NCBI GenBank assembly: GCA_040776985.1
Contig: JAXGZL010000002.1
Location: forward strand, 62,001-126,000
DNA: 64,000 bases
Reading direction: 5' to 3'
Source of the DNA: UBA6115 sp040776985
GTDB taxonomy: Bacteria > Bacillota > Clostridia > Christensenellales > Aristaeellaceae
In this document: positions 56,820 through 64,000 of the stretch, one piece after another
Layout: the number at the start of each line of letters is the position of its first letter
Position numbering within the stretch: position 1 is the first letter of the stretch
The notes under the pieces: model-generated
The model's database searches: none
What the model saw: the letters and a program-made list of their open reading frames with translations, nothing else
What the model was told of the DNA's origin: nothing
Translations under genes and position numbers: made by a program

Positions 56820-57641
56820 TCATCCTTTCACAGCGCCGAAGCTTAAGCCGCGTACCAGATGCTTTTGAATAATGATCGCGAAAATGATCGAAGGCAAAGC
56901 GGAACAGGTTGCAGCCACTGCCATTTGTCCATAGTGCACAGTGCTTTGCGCCAGATATTTTGTTGCGGCAACGGTGATCGGCTCAATTTTGATGCCCGCA
57001 AGCAGCAATGGAAAAGTAAAACTGTTCCATGCAAAAATAAAGCATAACAATGCGGACGATACCAGGCCAGGCTTGATCAGCGGCAAAAGAACTTTTAGGA
57101 AGATTTGCCACCAAGGATAACCATCCACCTGGGCTGCATGTTCTATCTCTACAGAAATATCCTCAAAATACCCTCGAACCACCCAGATAATCAGCGGCAT
57201 GGAAATCAGCTGATAAACCCAGATCAGGCCCAGGTAAGTGTCATACAGGCCCATTTGACGATATAACATATACAGAGGCAGTACCACCAAAATCTCAGGG
57301 GCAAACTTGAATGAGAGTATTTGGAAGGCTATTGTCTCCTTCTTTTTGAAGTTGTATCTGGCAAAGGCATATGCTGCAGGCACACCAGCCAGCACTGAAA
57401 TAAGCACAGCGCCAGTTGATACTATGAAAGAGTCTTTGATGTACCTCAGATAATCTGAGTGGAGAAAGACCTGTTCATAGTTGACCAACGTCGGGTTAAA
57501 GACAAAGGTGGTCGTCAGCATTTCAGCGTCTGATTTGAACGTAAGAATCACCATCCAAATCAAGGGGAAGAGCGCAAAGATGGCATAAATTGCCAACGCT
57601 CCATTCTGAAATATTGAGACCATTCTTTTACGAGCGGTCAT
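56820..57641 (-). CDS. Polyol ABC transporter permease (MalG type)
   Basis: The 273-residue protein has six spans and the EAA loop (IEHAAQVDGYPWWQIFLKVLLP). It ends HLVRGLSFGAVKG, as in MalG-like permeases. GGGGAG precedes the ATG, and the start overlaps the region just after the partner permease stop. The substrate is inferred from the operon. Confidence 0.9.
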   Translation of the reverse strand: MTARKRMVSIFQNGALAIYAIFALFPLIWMVILTFKSDAEMLTTTFVFNPTLVNYEQVFLHSDYLRYIKDSFIVSTGAVLISVLAGVPAAYAFARYNFKKKETIAFQILSFKFAPEILVVLPLYMLYRQMGLYDTYLGLIWVYQLISMPLIIWVVRGYFEDISVEIEHAAQVDGYPWWQIFLKVLLPLIKPGLVSSALLCFIFAWNSFTFPLLLAGIKIEPITVAATKYLAQSTVHYGQMAVAATCSALPSIIFAIIIQKHLVRGLSFGAVKG

Positions 57642-57642
57642 T

Positions 57643-58650
57643 TCATTTCTCCCCTTTCATTGCGGCACGTCTGGCCTTTTCTCTGCTCCGCCTGGTCTGC
57701 GGTTCTTCGATATCTTTGCCTGCAGCCTGATACTGGGCTTTCCGCCATGCTTTGACGATAATATTGGCAGCGATGTTCACCATGAACCACAAGATCAGGA
57801 TCAAGGGCAATGCGGAAGCGAATCTCTGATACATATAACCCTGTGTATATGCTGTGACTGATAAGGACATCAATGTATCACCGGGTCCGCCTTTTGTTAA
57901 GGCGAAAATAATGCTGAACTCCTGAAGAGCGGCCATCAGACGGAACAAAAGCGCAATCAGGATACACGGCTTTAGCATCGGCAGTGTTAGATTTCTAAAA
58001 TTAAACCAGGCGCTCCCGCCATCAATCTTTGCTGACTCAAAAGGAGACTTAGGCAAAGACTGGATCCCTGCAAGAATCAGAATTATCACAAAAGGACAGT
58101 TAATCCAAACATCAATCATAACAACCGTCAGCAAGGCCGTTTGATGAGATGCTCCCCACTGTGCCCCAAAAATCCCAATCAGGTTGAGCAGTTTATCAAT
58201 GATTCCCACTGAACTGCGCAGCATCAGCTGCCAAATAATAGTACCAACCACCGGGGCAACCATCAGCGGGAAAATCAATGCGACACGCATGATTCTGGAG
58301 AACCTGTTCTTCAGATTTCCCAAAAGCATGGCAATGCCAAGGCCAAGCAACATTTCCACAGTCGTTGACCAAAAAGCATATGACAACGTGATCTTCACAG
58401 CGTTCCAGAACTGGGGGCTTTGAAACATGCGAGCCCAGTTTCGAAATCCGATGAAGTCGGAGTTGGGGAGCCTGAATGTGTAAGCGGTCAGTGAAAAATA
58501 GATTGCCATCACAAAGGGGACGAGAATTCCAATCGTAATCAACAAAGCAGGGGCTACTATTAAGTAGGGCCTGATACGCGTTTTGAACGGAACTTTATTG
58601 ATGTCTGTTGGCAAATTACCGTTCGGAATAGCATTTACAGGATTACTCAA
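57643..58650 (-). CDS. Polyol ABC transporter permease (MalF type)
   Basis: The 335-residue protein has six spans, an EAA-like loop (PFESAKIDGGSAWFNFRNLTLP) and a basic C-terminal tail (RRSREKARRAAMKGEK) of about 35 residues that is longer than usual. The start is TTG 58650, ten bases after AAAGGAG. It is separated from the binding-protein gene by a strong hairpin. Confidence 0.88.
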   Translation of the reverse strand: MSNPVNAIPNGNLPTDINKVPFKTRIRPYLIVAPALLITIGILVPFVMAIYFSLTAYTFRLPNSDFIGFRNWARMFQSPQFWNAVKITLSYAFWSTTVEMLLGLGIAMLLGNLKNRFSRIMRVALIFPLMVAPVVGTIIWQLMLRSSVGIIDKLLNLIGIFGAQWGASHQTALLTVVMIDVWINCPFVIILILAGIQSLPKSPFESAKIDGGSAWFNFRNLTLPMLKPCILIALLFRLMAALQEFSIIFALTKGGPGDTLMSLSVTAYTQGYMYQRFASALPLILILWFMVNIAANIIVKAWRKAQYQAAGKDIEEPQTRRSREKARRAAMKGEK

Positions 58651-58708
58651 GGCATGTAAACTCCTTTCAGTTGTTCCTTTTCCTCGCAGCCCCGATTATC
58701 TTAATATG

Positions 58709-58743
58709 GTCCAAAGAGAGTGAGAGAATCACTCTCTTTGGAC
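58709..58743 (-). promoter_or_regulatory. Perfect 15-bp hairpin after the polyol-binding protein gene
   Basis: The stem 58709-58723 pairs fully with 58729-58743 around a five-base loop, between the binding-protein stop and the permease start. There is no T-run on the minus strand. A stabiliser or processing site that favours the binding-protein message is likely. Confidence 0.7.
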
Positions 58744-58789
58744 ACTATCACTTAGAAATGCGAGATCTTACGTGGGTTCAACCGGGAAC

Positions 58790-60187
58790 TTATTTAATGA
58801 CGATGTCATCCACCGCAATATCAAGTCTTTCTTTCAGCGCCTTCATAGCGCCTGCGGTATCACAGGAACCGTTTCTGCGATATTCTTCCACCAAATCCTG
58901 CAGGGTTGCAGCCCATTCGGTAGTGGTTTCAAAGAAGTAGGGCTGGGGAGTAAACTGGATGGTTGCGTTGGGGAGAAGAACATCCAGGGCTTCAAGATAG
59001 CCAATGGATTTTCCGACAATGGCTTTATAAGCATCGGATTCAGCCACTGATGCGCGCGGGCTGTCAGCACAGGCAGCATCGGTGCCGGAGAACATCATGA
59101 ACTCAGGGCTGGTGAAGTACTGCAGGAACAGCCAGGCAGCGTCCTTGTTCTTGGAGCTGGCGTTCATGCCCATGGACCAAACCCATACGTTGGACTTGAT
59201 GTCGCCTTCAGACAAGCCGGAGCCAGCTGGCACAACACCGGGATACCATCCCAGATTGCCAGATTGAGCGGACGCGCCTTCAGGATAGTTCTGGAAGTAA
59301 CCATTACAGGTTGCATCGTACAGCATGGCTGCAACGCCAGCTCCCAGATGGGCGCCAGCCTCATACCATGTAAAGGTTGCCCACTGCGGGGATGATCCGT
59401 CAACAATCAACTTGACCCAGTAGTCGGTCATATCAATGGCTTCCTGGCTGTCCAGCCGGCACACCAGCTTATTATCGACTACCTCGAAGTCTTTGCCGCC
59501 CCAGGTGGCGAACAGCGTCATATAACCAGGATGGATGGTCGCCCAGTTGCGTGTGCCCCTAACAGCCATGCCGTAGGAACCAGTTCCGCTCCAACCGTCC
59601 AGCGTCTTGGACAGCTCCAAGAGCTCGTCAGTGGTCTTGGGGAGTTCAAGCCCCTTCTCCTGGAAGTACTTGTGGTTATAGGCAATGTTGTTCAGCTCGT
59701 AACCCATTGGGATTGACCACTGTGAGCCGGTCCCGACAGCATGTCCTGCAACCAAATCCCACCGCAGGGTGCCTGCGATGCTGGGATAGAAATCATCAAA
59801 ATTATAGCCGGGGGCAGTTTTCGCGGGATCATTGATGTAGCCTTCCAGGGGCTCCATCTGCCCGGCCGAGGCATATTCCCAAACCTGGTAAGCACCGGTC
59901 ATGAAGATGTCAGGCTCACCACTCTGAGAGGAAAGTGCGATGTTGAGCTTATCAAAGTAGTTCTCTTCAGGTGTAACGGAGTAGTCAACCTTAATGCCAG
60001 TGAGCGCTTCGAACTCTTCGATTTTGCCGTAGTCGGTGACGGCTTTCTGATAGTTGTGCTGGTTGAACATCACCTGGATCTTGGTGCCTTCATATGCACG
60101 CCAATTGAATTCTTCTGCACCAGCCAGCGTTGGGAGTACCGAGACAACCATAGTTAATGCGAGAATCAGAACCAGAAATCTTTTCAT
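58790..60187 (-). CDS. Polyol ABC transporter substrate-binding protein
   Basis: The 465-residue exported protein has a signal peptide (MKRFLVLILALTMVVSVLPT, cleavage near LAGAEE) and an SBP_bac_1 domain (IQVMFNQHNYQKAV, SGEPDIFMTGAYQVWEYASA, WSIPMGYELNNIAYN, GTGSYGMAVRGTRNW). It resembles binders of polyols and small sugars. AGGAGG lies ahead of the ATG. First gene of the AT-rich operon, with a promoter at 60469-60497 and a leader of about 275 bases. Confidence 0.88.
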   Translation of the reverse strand: MKRFLVLILALTMVVSVLPTLAGAEEFNWRAYEGTKIQVMFNQHNYQKAVTDYGKIEEFEALTGIKVDYSVTPEENYFDKLNIALSSQSGEPDIFMTGAYQVWEYASAGQMEPLEGYINDPAKTAPGYNFDDFYPSIAGTLRWDLVAGHAVGTGSQWSIPMGYELNNIAYNHKYFQEKGLELPKTTDELLELSKTLDGWSGTGSYGMAVRGTRNWATIHPGYMTLFATWGGKDFEVVDNKLVCRLDSQEAIDMTDYWVKLIVDGSSPQWATFTWYEAGAHLGAGVAAMLYDATCNGYFQNYPEGASAQSGNLGWYPGVVPAGSGLSEGDIKSNVWVWSMGMNASSKNKDAAWLFLQYFTSPEFMMFSGTDAACADSPRASVAESDAYKAIVGKSIGYLEALDVLLPNATIQFTPQPYFFETTTEWAATLQDLVEEYRRNGSCDTAGAMKALKERLDIAVDDIVIK

Positions 60188-60238
60188 AAACCTTTTGTCC
60201 TCCTAACAAATTTGAAGCATGGACCTCGAAACAAGGCG

Positions 60239-60259
60239 CTAGGGCATCAACACCTCCTT
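60239..60259 (-). promoter_or_regulatory. Two-codon leader minicistron with perfect ribosome site
   Basis: On the minus strand AAGGAGGTG (complement 60251-60259) is followed at ideal spacing by ATG CCC TAG (complement 60239-60247). Ribosomes would initiate, add one proline and stop, 52 bp before the binding-protein start. A regulatory role is inference. Confidence 0.45.
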
Positions 60260-60468
60260 ATCAAATTACTCAGGAATCATCCGATTCCTTTCATTCTCAA
60301 TCTTTATAAAGACCAAGGATAAAAACCCCATCTCAACTAATAAAATACATGAGTTCCGAAAGTGATTTTACATTCAGGCCCTTCAAGGGATCAAGCCATT
60401 AACCGTGAAACATTTTCTGCTGATCGCAGTTATTCCCATGTGTGTGAATACCATTTTAATACAAGCAT

Positions 60469-60497
60469 ACTATAACAAGCAGCAAACATGATGTCAA
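60469..60497 (-). promoter_or_regulatory. Promoter of the polyol operon
   Basis: On the minus strand TTGACA (complement 60492-60497), 17 bases and TATAGT (complement 60469-60474). The palindrome CGATTG-n5-CAATCG at 60506-60522 lies just upstream of the -35 and could bind a regulator. Confidence 0.78.
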
Positions 60498-60576
60498 GTA
60501 TTGTTCGATTGGTACACAATCGCGATGCAGTCAAAATTTCAGGATTTAAACCATATAATATGGAAATGCATTTTTC

Positions 60577-60605
60577 TTGACGCATCGAATAATATGACGG
60601 ATAAT
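60577..60605 (+). promoter_or_regulatory. Promoter of the Cys-repeat protein gene
   Basis: TTGACG (60577-60582), 17 bases and GATAAT (60600-60605) lie 93 bp before the start codon. Confidence 0.6.
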
Positions 60606-60698
60606 AAGCGCATGAACAAGTCAATGCAAGATAAAACAATCGATGCCAGGAGCAATGATTATTAACAACAGCATCAATACGTGCAGAAAGGAACCCCC

Positions 60699-62216
60699 AT
60701 GGCAAGAATCAAGCATATAACGGCCCTGGGCATGGCCCTCATCCTGCTGCTGGCTGTGCCGCTGGCGGCGGAGATGGAGCATGTGCATGATTACAAAGTT
60801 CAAGTCACCCCAGCGACATGTTATTCTTTAGGTTATAGCGTGGCTGTATGCTCACTATGCGGCGAGTCACAACCTCCAAAAACAATTGAAAAGCTTCCTC
60901 ACAAATATGGGAAATGGAGGGAGATACCTGCACAGTGTTTAGTTGCTGGTAGTAAATCAAGGACTTGCGAAGTGTGCGGCGATGTTGATTATCAGCCTAT
61001 CCCGGCACCTGATCACCTTATGAAACCTGCGTATGAATTCCAGACACCCGACTGCACACACAAAGGGCTAATGCGCCAGGAATGCTCCAGATGTGACTAC
61101 ATAAAGAGTTGGTATCTGGATGCACTTGGTCACAAGTTTGGTGGCTGGACGGAAATCGCAGCAACTTGCACAACAAGTGGTGAAAAGAGCAGGATATGTG
61201 AGCGCTGCGGCGTGGTGGAGCGAATCATCCTCTACCCCCTGGGACACCAGTTTGGCGCCTGGGTGCAGAAGCTTGCCCCCACCTGCACCACCACCGGAAC
61301 CACGGAGCGCACATGCGGCCGTTGCGGACAGGTGGAAACCGGGGTGCTGTATGCCCTGGGCCATGCCATGCAGCCCTTTGTGGTTACCCTGACCCCCACC
61401 TGTACCGCGGAGGGGGAAAAGGTGTCCACCTGCGCCCGGGGAGACCATCAGATCAAAGAAAAAATCAAGAAACTGCCCCACAAGTTTGGGGTTTGGTACA
61501 CGGTCACCCCTTCCACATGCCTGGTGAAAGGGGTGCAGGAGCGCCAGTGCTCTGTCTGTGGCACCAAGGAACAGGGCAGCCTGAAGCTGGCCAAGCACAC
61601 GCCGGATGTCACCTGGTTGGCCCTGCGCAAGCCCAGCCTGGAGCGGGTGGGGGTCAAGATCAAGCGCTGCACCGTGTGCAACCGGGAGGTAAAACGGCAG
61701 GAGTACGCGCCGAATTCCTACCGCTATGAGGTGCCGGCGGCTGGCTTTGGCGTGCCGGTGGCCAGTGTGTTGCCTGAGCTTAATGGCTGGAACGACAGAT
61801 TGATTCCCCTGACCCTGACCGAAGGGCAGGAGCAGCGCTTCCCCATTGTCACCCTGGACGGCTACCTGGTGGGGCAGATCAAGTCCCGCTATGAAGGCGG
61901 GATGCTGACAGTGCAATATGAGATGAACGACCCGGCTACCCTGGTGCTTGGTGAATCCCTGCTGGTGTTCAACGACCGGACAGAGATCACCGCCCAGTCA
62001 TTAAGCCCGGTGGCCCCTGGTCACTGGTTTGGCGGTGCCCTTCCCATTCCACAGATTGAGCGTCCGGTGATTGTGGTGCGCCTGGTGCTGTCCTATGACC
62101 AGAAGGCCAGGGGCAACAGCCCCTTTTCAGAGCAGGGCATGTACCTTGACGGTATCACCCCGGTGGGGGCCGTGCTTCAGGACATGATGGGCAGGATCCT
62201 GGGGCAGGGGGACTGA
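60699..62216 (+). CDS. Secreted protein with Cys-pair (zinc-ribbon-like) repeats
   Basis: The 505-residue protein has a signal peptide (ITALGMALILLLAVPLAAEM). About seven repeats of 40 residues with the pattern H-(W/Y)-C-x-x-G-CxxCG follow (for example ATCTTSGEKSRICERCG, PTCTTTGTTERTCGRCG), then a C-terminal beta domain of about 170 residues. The repeats occur in extracellular proteins of clostridia; function unknown. The ATG at 60699 has AAAGG upstream. Base composition changes inside the gene: the stretch at about 60786-61200 is AT-rich, while the signal-peptide segment and everything after 61200 are GC-rich. Confidence 0.78.
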   Translation: MARIKHITALGMALILLLAVPLAAEMEHVHDYKVQVTPATCYSLGYSVAVCSLCGESQPPKTIEKLPHKYGKWREIPAQCLVAGSKSRTCEVCGDVDYQPIPAPDHLMKPAYEFQTPDCTHKGLMRQECSRCDYIKSWYLDALGHKFGGWTEIAATCTTSGEKSRICERCGVVERIILYPLGHQFGAWVQKLAPTCTTTGTTERTCGRCGQVETGVLYALGHAMQPFVVTLTPTCTAEGEKVSTCARGDHQIKEKIKKLPHKFGVWYTVTPSTCLVKGVQERQCSVCGTKEQGSLKLAKHTPDVTWLALRKPSLERVGVKIKRCTVCNREVKRQEYAPNSYRYEVPAAGFGVPVASVLPELNGWNDRLIPLTLTEGQEQRFPIVTLDGYLVGQIKSRYEGGMLTVQYEMNDPATLVLGESLLVFNDRTEITAQSLSPVAPGHWFGGALPIPQIERPVIVVRLVLSYDQKARGNSPFSEQGMYLDGITPVGAVLQDMMGRILGQGD

Positions 62217-62254
62217 GGAACAAAAATTATAGTTAACATGGAATCTACAAGGTG

Positions 62255-62280
62255 GGGGAGGATTTTTGAAAATCCTCCCC
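62255..62280 (+). terminator. Terminator of the Cys-repeat protein gene
   Basis: A 12-pair stem (62255-62266 with 62269-62280; the last pairs must open to form the loop) is followed by an AT-rich tract. Confidence 0.7.
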
Positions 62281-62332
62281 TATATATAAAATTTTCTTCT
62301 CCCATCGTCTAATGGGTAGGGAGGTGAAGCAG

Positions 62333-62845
62333 ATGGAGATAACATCACAGCAGGCGGTGGATCTGGACATCGGGGAACTGATGGCGCGCTTCGGTACAGA
62401 CGTGTACCGCACCTGCTTTGTGTATCTCTCTGATGCCCACCTGGCCGAGGACGCCATGCAGGAAACCTTTCTGAAGGCCTATAAGGCGCGGAAGAGCTTC
62501 CGGGGGCAGGCGAGCCCAAGTACCTGGCTGATGCGCATTGCCATCAACGTCTGCAAGGACATGCGCCGGGGCAGCTGGTTTCGGCATGTAGACCGCAAGA
62601 TCAGCCTGGACGATCTGCCTGAAACGGAAACGCCCGCATTTTCCGCTGACGATACCCTGATCAGGGAAGTGATGGCGCTGCCCCCTAAGGACAAGGAGGT
62701 CATCCTGCTCACCTACTACTGGGGCATGTCGGCCCGGGAGGTGGCAAGCACCTTGCGCATCGCCATCCCCACCGTCTACCTCCGGCTTAAAAAGGCTCAG
62801 CAGAAGCTAAAGACACAACTGGAAGGGTGGTATCACGATGAATAA
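62333..62845 (+). CDS. ECF RNA polymerase sigma factor (second)
   Basis: The 170-residue protein has sigma region 2 (ELMARFGTDVYRTCFVYLSD, AEDAMQETFLKAYKARKSF) and region 4 (LPPKDKEVILLTYYWGMSAR, EVASTLRIAIPTVYLRLKK). The ATG at 62333 has GGGAGGTGA at good spacing. It overlaps the following anti-sigma gene by eight bases. It is clearly a different ECF from the one at 12653. Targets unknown. Confidence 0.91.
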   Translation: MEITSQQAVDLDIGELMARFGTDVYRTCFVYLSDAHLAEDAMQETFLKAYKARKSFRGQASPSTWLMRIAINVCKDMRRGSWFRHVDRKISLDDLPETETPAFSADDTLIREVMALPPKDKEVILLTYYWGMSAREVASTLRIAIPTVYLRLKKAQQKLKTQLEGWYHDE

Positions 62846-63656
62846 ACAGAACCTGCGGGAAGCCATGGACCGCCGCCTTTCCTCCCTGAAAACAGAGCAG
62901 CGGCACATTGATTATGTGATGTCCGCTGCAATAGGAGAAGAAAACATGACCAAGAAACGCACCGTATCCCTGGCGCTGGTGATTGCCCTCATTGCCGTGG
63001 CCGGCATCGCCCTGGCGGCCATGCTGTCGCCCACCATCGACTTTTTCAGCAGCATCTATGGCAAAGAAACGGAAGAAAGCAAGCGCTATGAACAGGACCT
63101 GAAGGGCGGCATCCAGATGCCTGTCAACCAAAGTTGGACGCTGGGACAGGTGCAGTACGACTGGGCGGATGTGATCTATGTGGAAAAGTCCCAGGATAAT
63201 TCCCTGAAGGACAGCACCCTTTACGGCACGGTGATTATCAGCCCCATCAAGGGGGAGAACATCGTGTTGAAAATGGAAGACTATGACGTGAAGGACCCCT
63301 ATGGCTACAACCCCTTCCACGGGCAGGAGGTACCAAAGGATGCCAAGTCCATCGCCCAGGTAGCCGAGGAGAGGGGCGCCAAGATCATCCAGCCCAAGGC
63401 CTTCCCGGTGAAACTGCTGGTGGATGGGAACCCCTTTGGGGAGGAGTTTGGCGGAGAATTCGGCTACCTGCCCGATGGCAGGATCAGCTACAGCTTTGCA
63501 ATCAGGGTGCCGCTGGCCAAAAGCTATACCATCGATATGCGCCTTAGCAACTGGGAGGTGCTGCCTGACGGCACCTGGCTGCGGGAGGAGCCCAACAACA
63601 CCTGGCTGACGGAAGTGAAGCAGGTGACAGTGGAAACCGGCCAAAGCGCCCAATGA
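62838..63656 (+). CDS. Putative membrane anti-sigma factor (second)
   Basis: The 272-residue protein has a cytoplasmic N-terminus of about 38 residues, one span (VSLALVIALIAVAGIALAAM) and an extracytoplasmic domain (TLGQVQYDWADVIYVEKS, YGTVIISPIKGENIVLKMED). The layout resembles DUF4179-type anti-sigma proteins. The start overlaps the sigma stop codon. No zinc motif is present. Role from topology and coupling. Confidence 0.72.
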   Translation: MNKQNLREAMDRRLSSLKTEQRHIDYVMSAAIGEENMTKKRTVSLALVIALIAVAGIALAAMLSPTIDFFSSIYGKETEESKRYEQDLKGGIQMPVNQSWTLGQVQYDWADVIYVEKSQDNSLKDSTLYGTVIISPIKGENIVLKMEDYDVKDPYGYNPFHGQEVPKDAKSIAQVAEERGAKIIQPKAFPVKLLVDGNPFGEEFGGEFGYLPDGRISYSFAIRVPLAKSYTIDMRLSNWEVLPDGTWLREEPNNTWLTEVKQVTVETGQSAQ

Positions 63657-63716
63657 TTCAGGACAGCTGCGCCACCCATTAAACCGGGCGGCGCAACTGC
63701 GTTTAAGAAAGGCAGT

Positions 63717-64000
63717 ATGATGGGAAGAAGAAACGCCTGGATCATTTGCGGCTTTGTGCTGCTTGGGATGATGATGACCGGCAGCGCCCAGGGTCTTGCA
63801 AGTTGGCGGATCCCGGACGGCATCGGCCAGATGCTGGCATCTGAAGGCAAAATCTACCTGAAGGTGTGGGACCAGCGCCATCCCGGCGCTGTGTACCAAT
63901 ATGATCCGGATCAGGGAACGGGGCCTGAACTGTATTACGAGGGCCTGCGGAATGATGCGGATACCCTGTTTGTGATAGAGGGAAGCCTGTATGTCCAGCA
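63717..64000 (+). CDS. Secreted protein, partial (3' end outside window)
   Basis: The visible 94 residues start with tandem ATG codons after AAAGG, then a signal peptide (WIICGFVLLGMMMTGSAQG). What follows (GKIYLKVWDQRHPG, VYQYDPDQGTGPELYYEG, ADTLFVIEGSLYV) has a repeating beta pattern, as in propeller-like secreted proteins. Too little is visible for a family call. Confidence 0.6.
   Translation, partial: MMGRRNAWIICGFVLLGMMMTGSAQGLASWRIPDGIGQMLASEGKIYLKVWDQRHPGAVYQYDPDQGTGPELYYEGLRNDADTLFVIEGSLYVQ

Larger units (their letters stand above)
60188..60698. other. Intergenic region with divergent promoters and a long polyol-operon leader
   Basis: This 511-bp stretch has no full gene. It holds the leftward promoter (60469-60497), its leader with a two-codon minicistron (60239-60259) and a GGAATC-GATTCC hairpin (60273-60288), a palindrome (60506-60522) and the rightward promoter (60577-60605). 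The rest is AT-rich without recognised sites. Confidence 0.7.

Noticed and set aside
62217..62245. ECF-type promoter (GGAAC motif) before the second sigma gene
   Set aside because: The GGAAC-like box has no partner -10 at a plausible distance.

Overview
The window reads as chromosome from a GC-rich, gut-type member of the Clostridia (Firmicutes). This is inferred from gene content: strong AGGAGG ribosome sites with frequent TTG and GTG starts, vegetative TTGACA/TATAAT promoters, many binding-protein ABC transporters, ECF sigma/anti-sigma pairs, a YARHG protein, a CitX-CitG fusion and SPP1-like phage genes. No rRNA or tRNA was found, so the species cannot be named; a Christensenellales-like lineage is only a guess.

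Layout. 1-3240: ribose-type ABC transporter (permease cut by the window edge, double ATPase, binding protein). 3246-7304: divergent citXG and citC with no citrate lyase subunits, then a secreted protein and an epimerase. 7394-12700: DEAD-box helicase, exported FMN/FAD reductase, CapA-type phosphatase, ECF sigma and anti-sigma. 13284-18479: a 1731-residue surface protein with MucBP-like repeats, SH3 domains, a membrane anchor and a Pro-rich tail. 18704-24526: one operon of NYN-LOTUS protein, GT2 glycosyltransferase, PotABC without PotD, and MurG. 24584-29309: sialic acid set (SGNH esterase, NanA, ABC transporter). 29637-34636: unknown membrane-anchored protein with a two-component system, Nudix enzyme, aquaporin.

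34858-40369 is the most unusual segment: a tightly overlapping set of phage head and connector genes (portal, scaffold-like, capsid, connectors, possible tail-tube fusion) followed directly by an endolysin and a holin, with no terminase, tape measure, integrase, repressor or replication gene. A helically phased array of ATGTCA motifs lies just upstream. 40541-44920: orphan binding protein, a 162-bp palindromic element, a YARHG protein and a second exported flavin reductase. 44990-50944: purine nucleoside uptake and salvage operon (xpt, BMP-type binding protein, ATPase, two permeases, kinase).

51126-60187 is visibly AT-richer and encodes what looks like a complete polyol (probably four-carbon tetritol) route: ABC uptake, zinc dehydrogenase, split DhaK/DhaL kinase, RpiB-type isomerase. 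Its right edge runs into a mosaic Cys-repeat gene at 60699. The window ends with a second ECF sigma/anti-sigma pair and a truncated secreted protein.

A recurrent theme: in all four complete transporter operons a strong hairpin sits immediately after the binding-protein gene, which would let that gene be expressed above the downstream membrane and ATPase genes.
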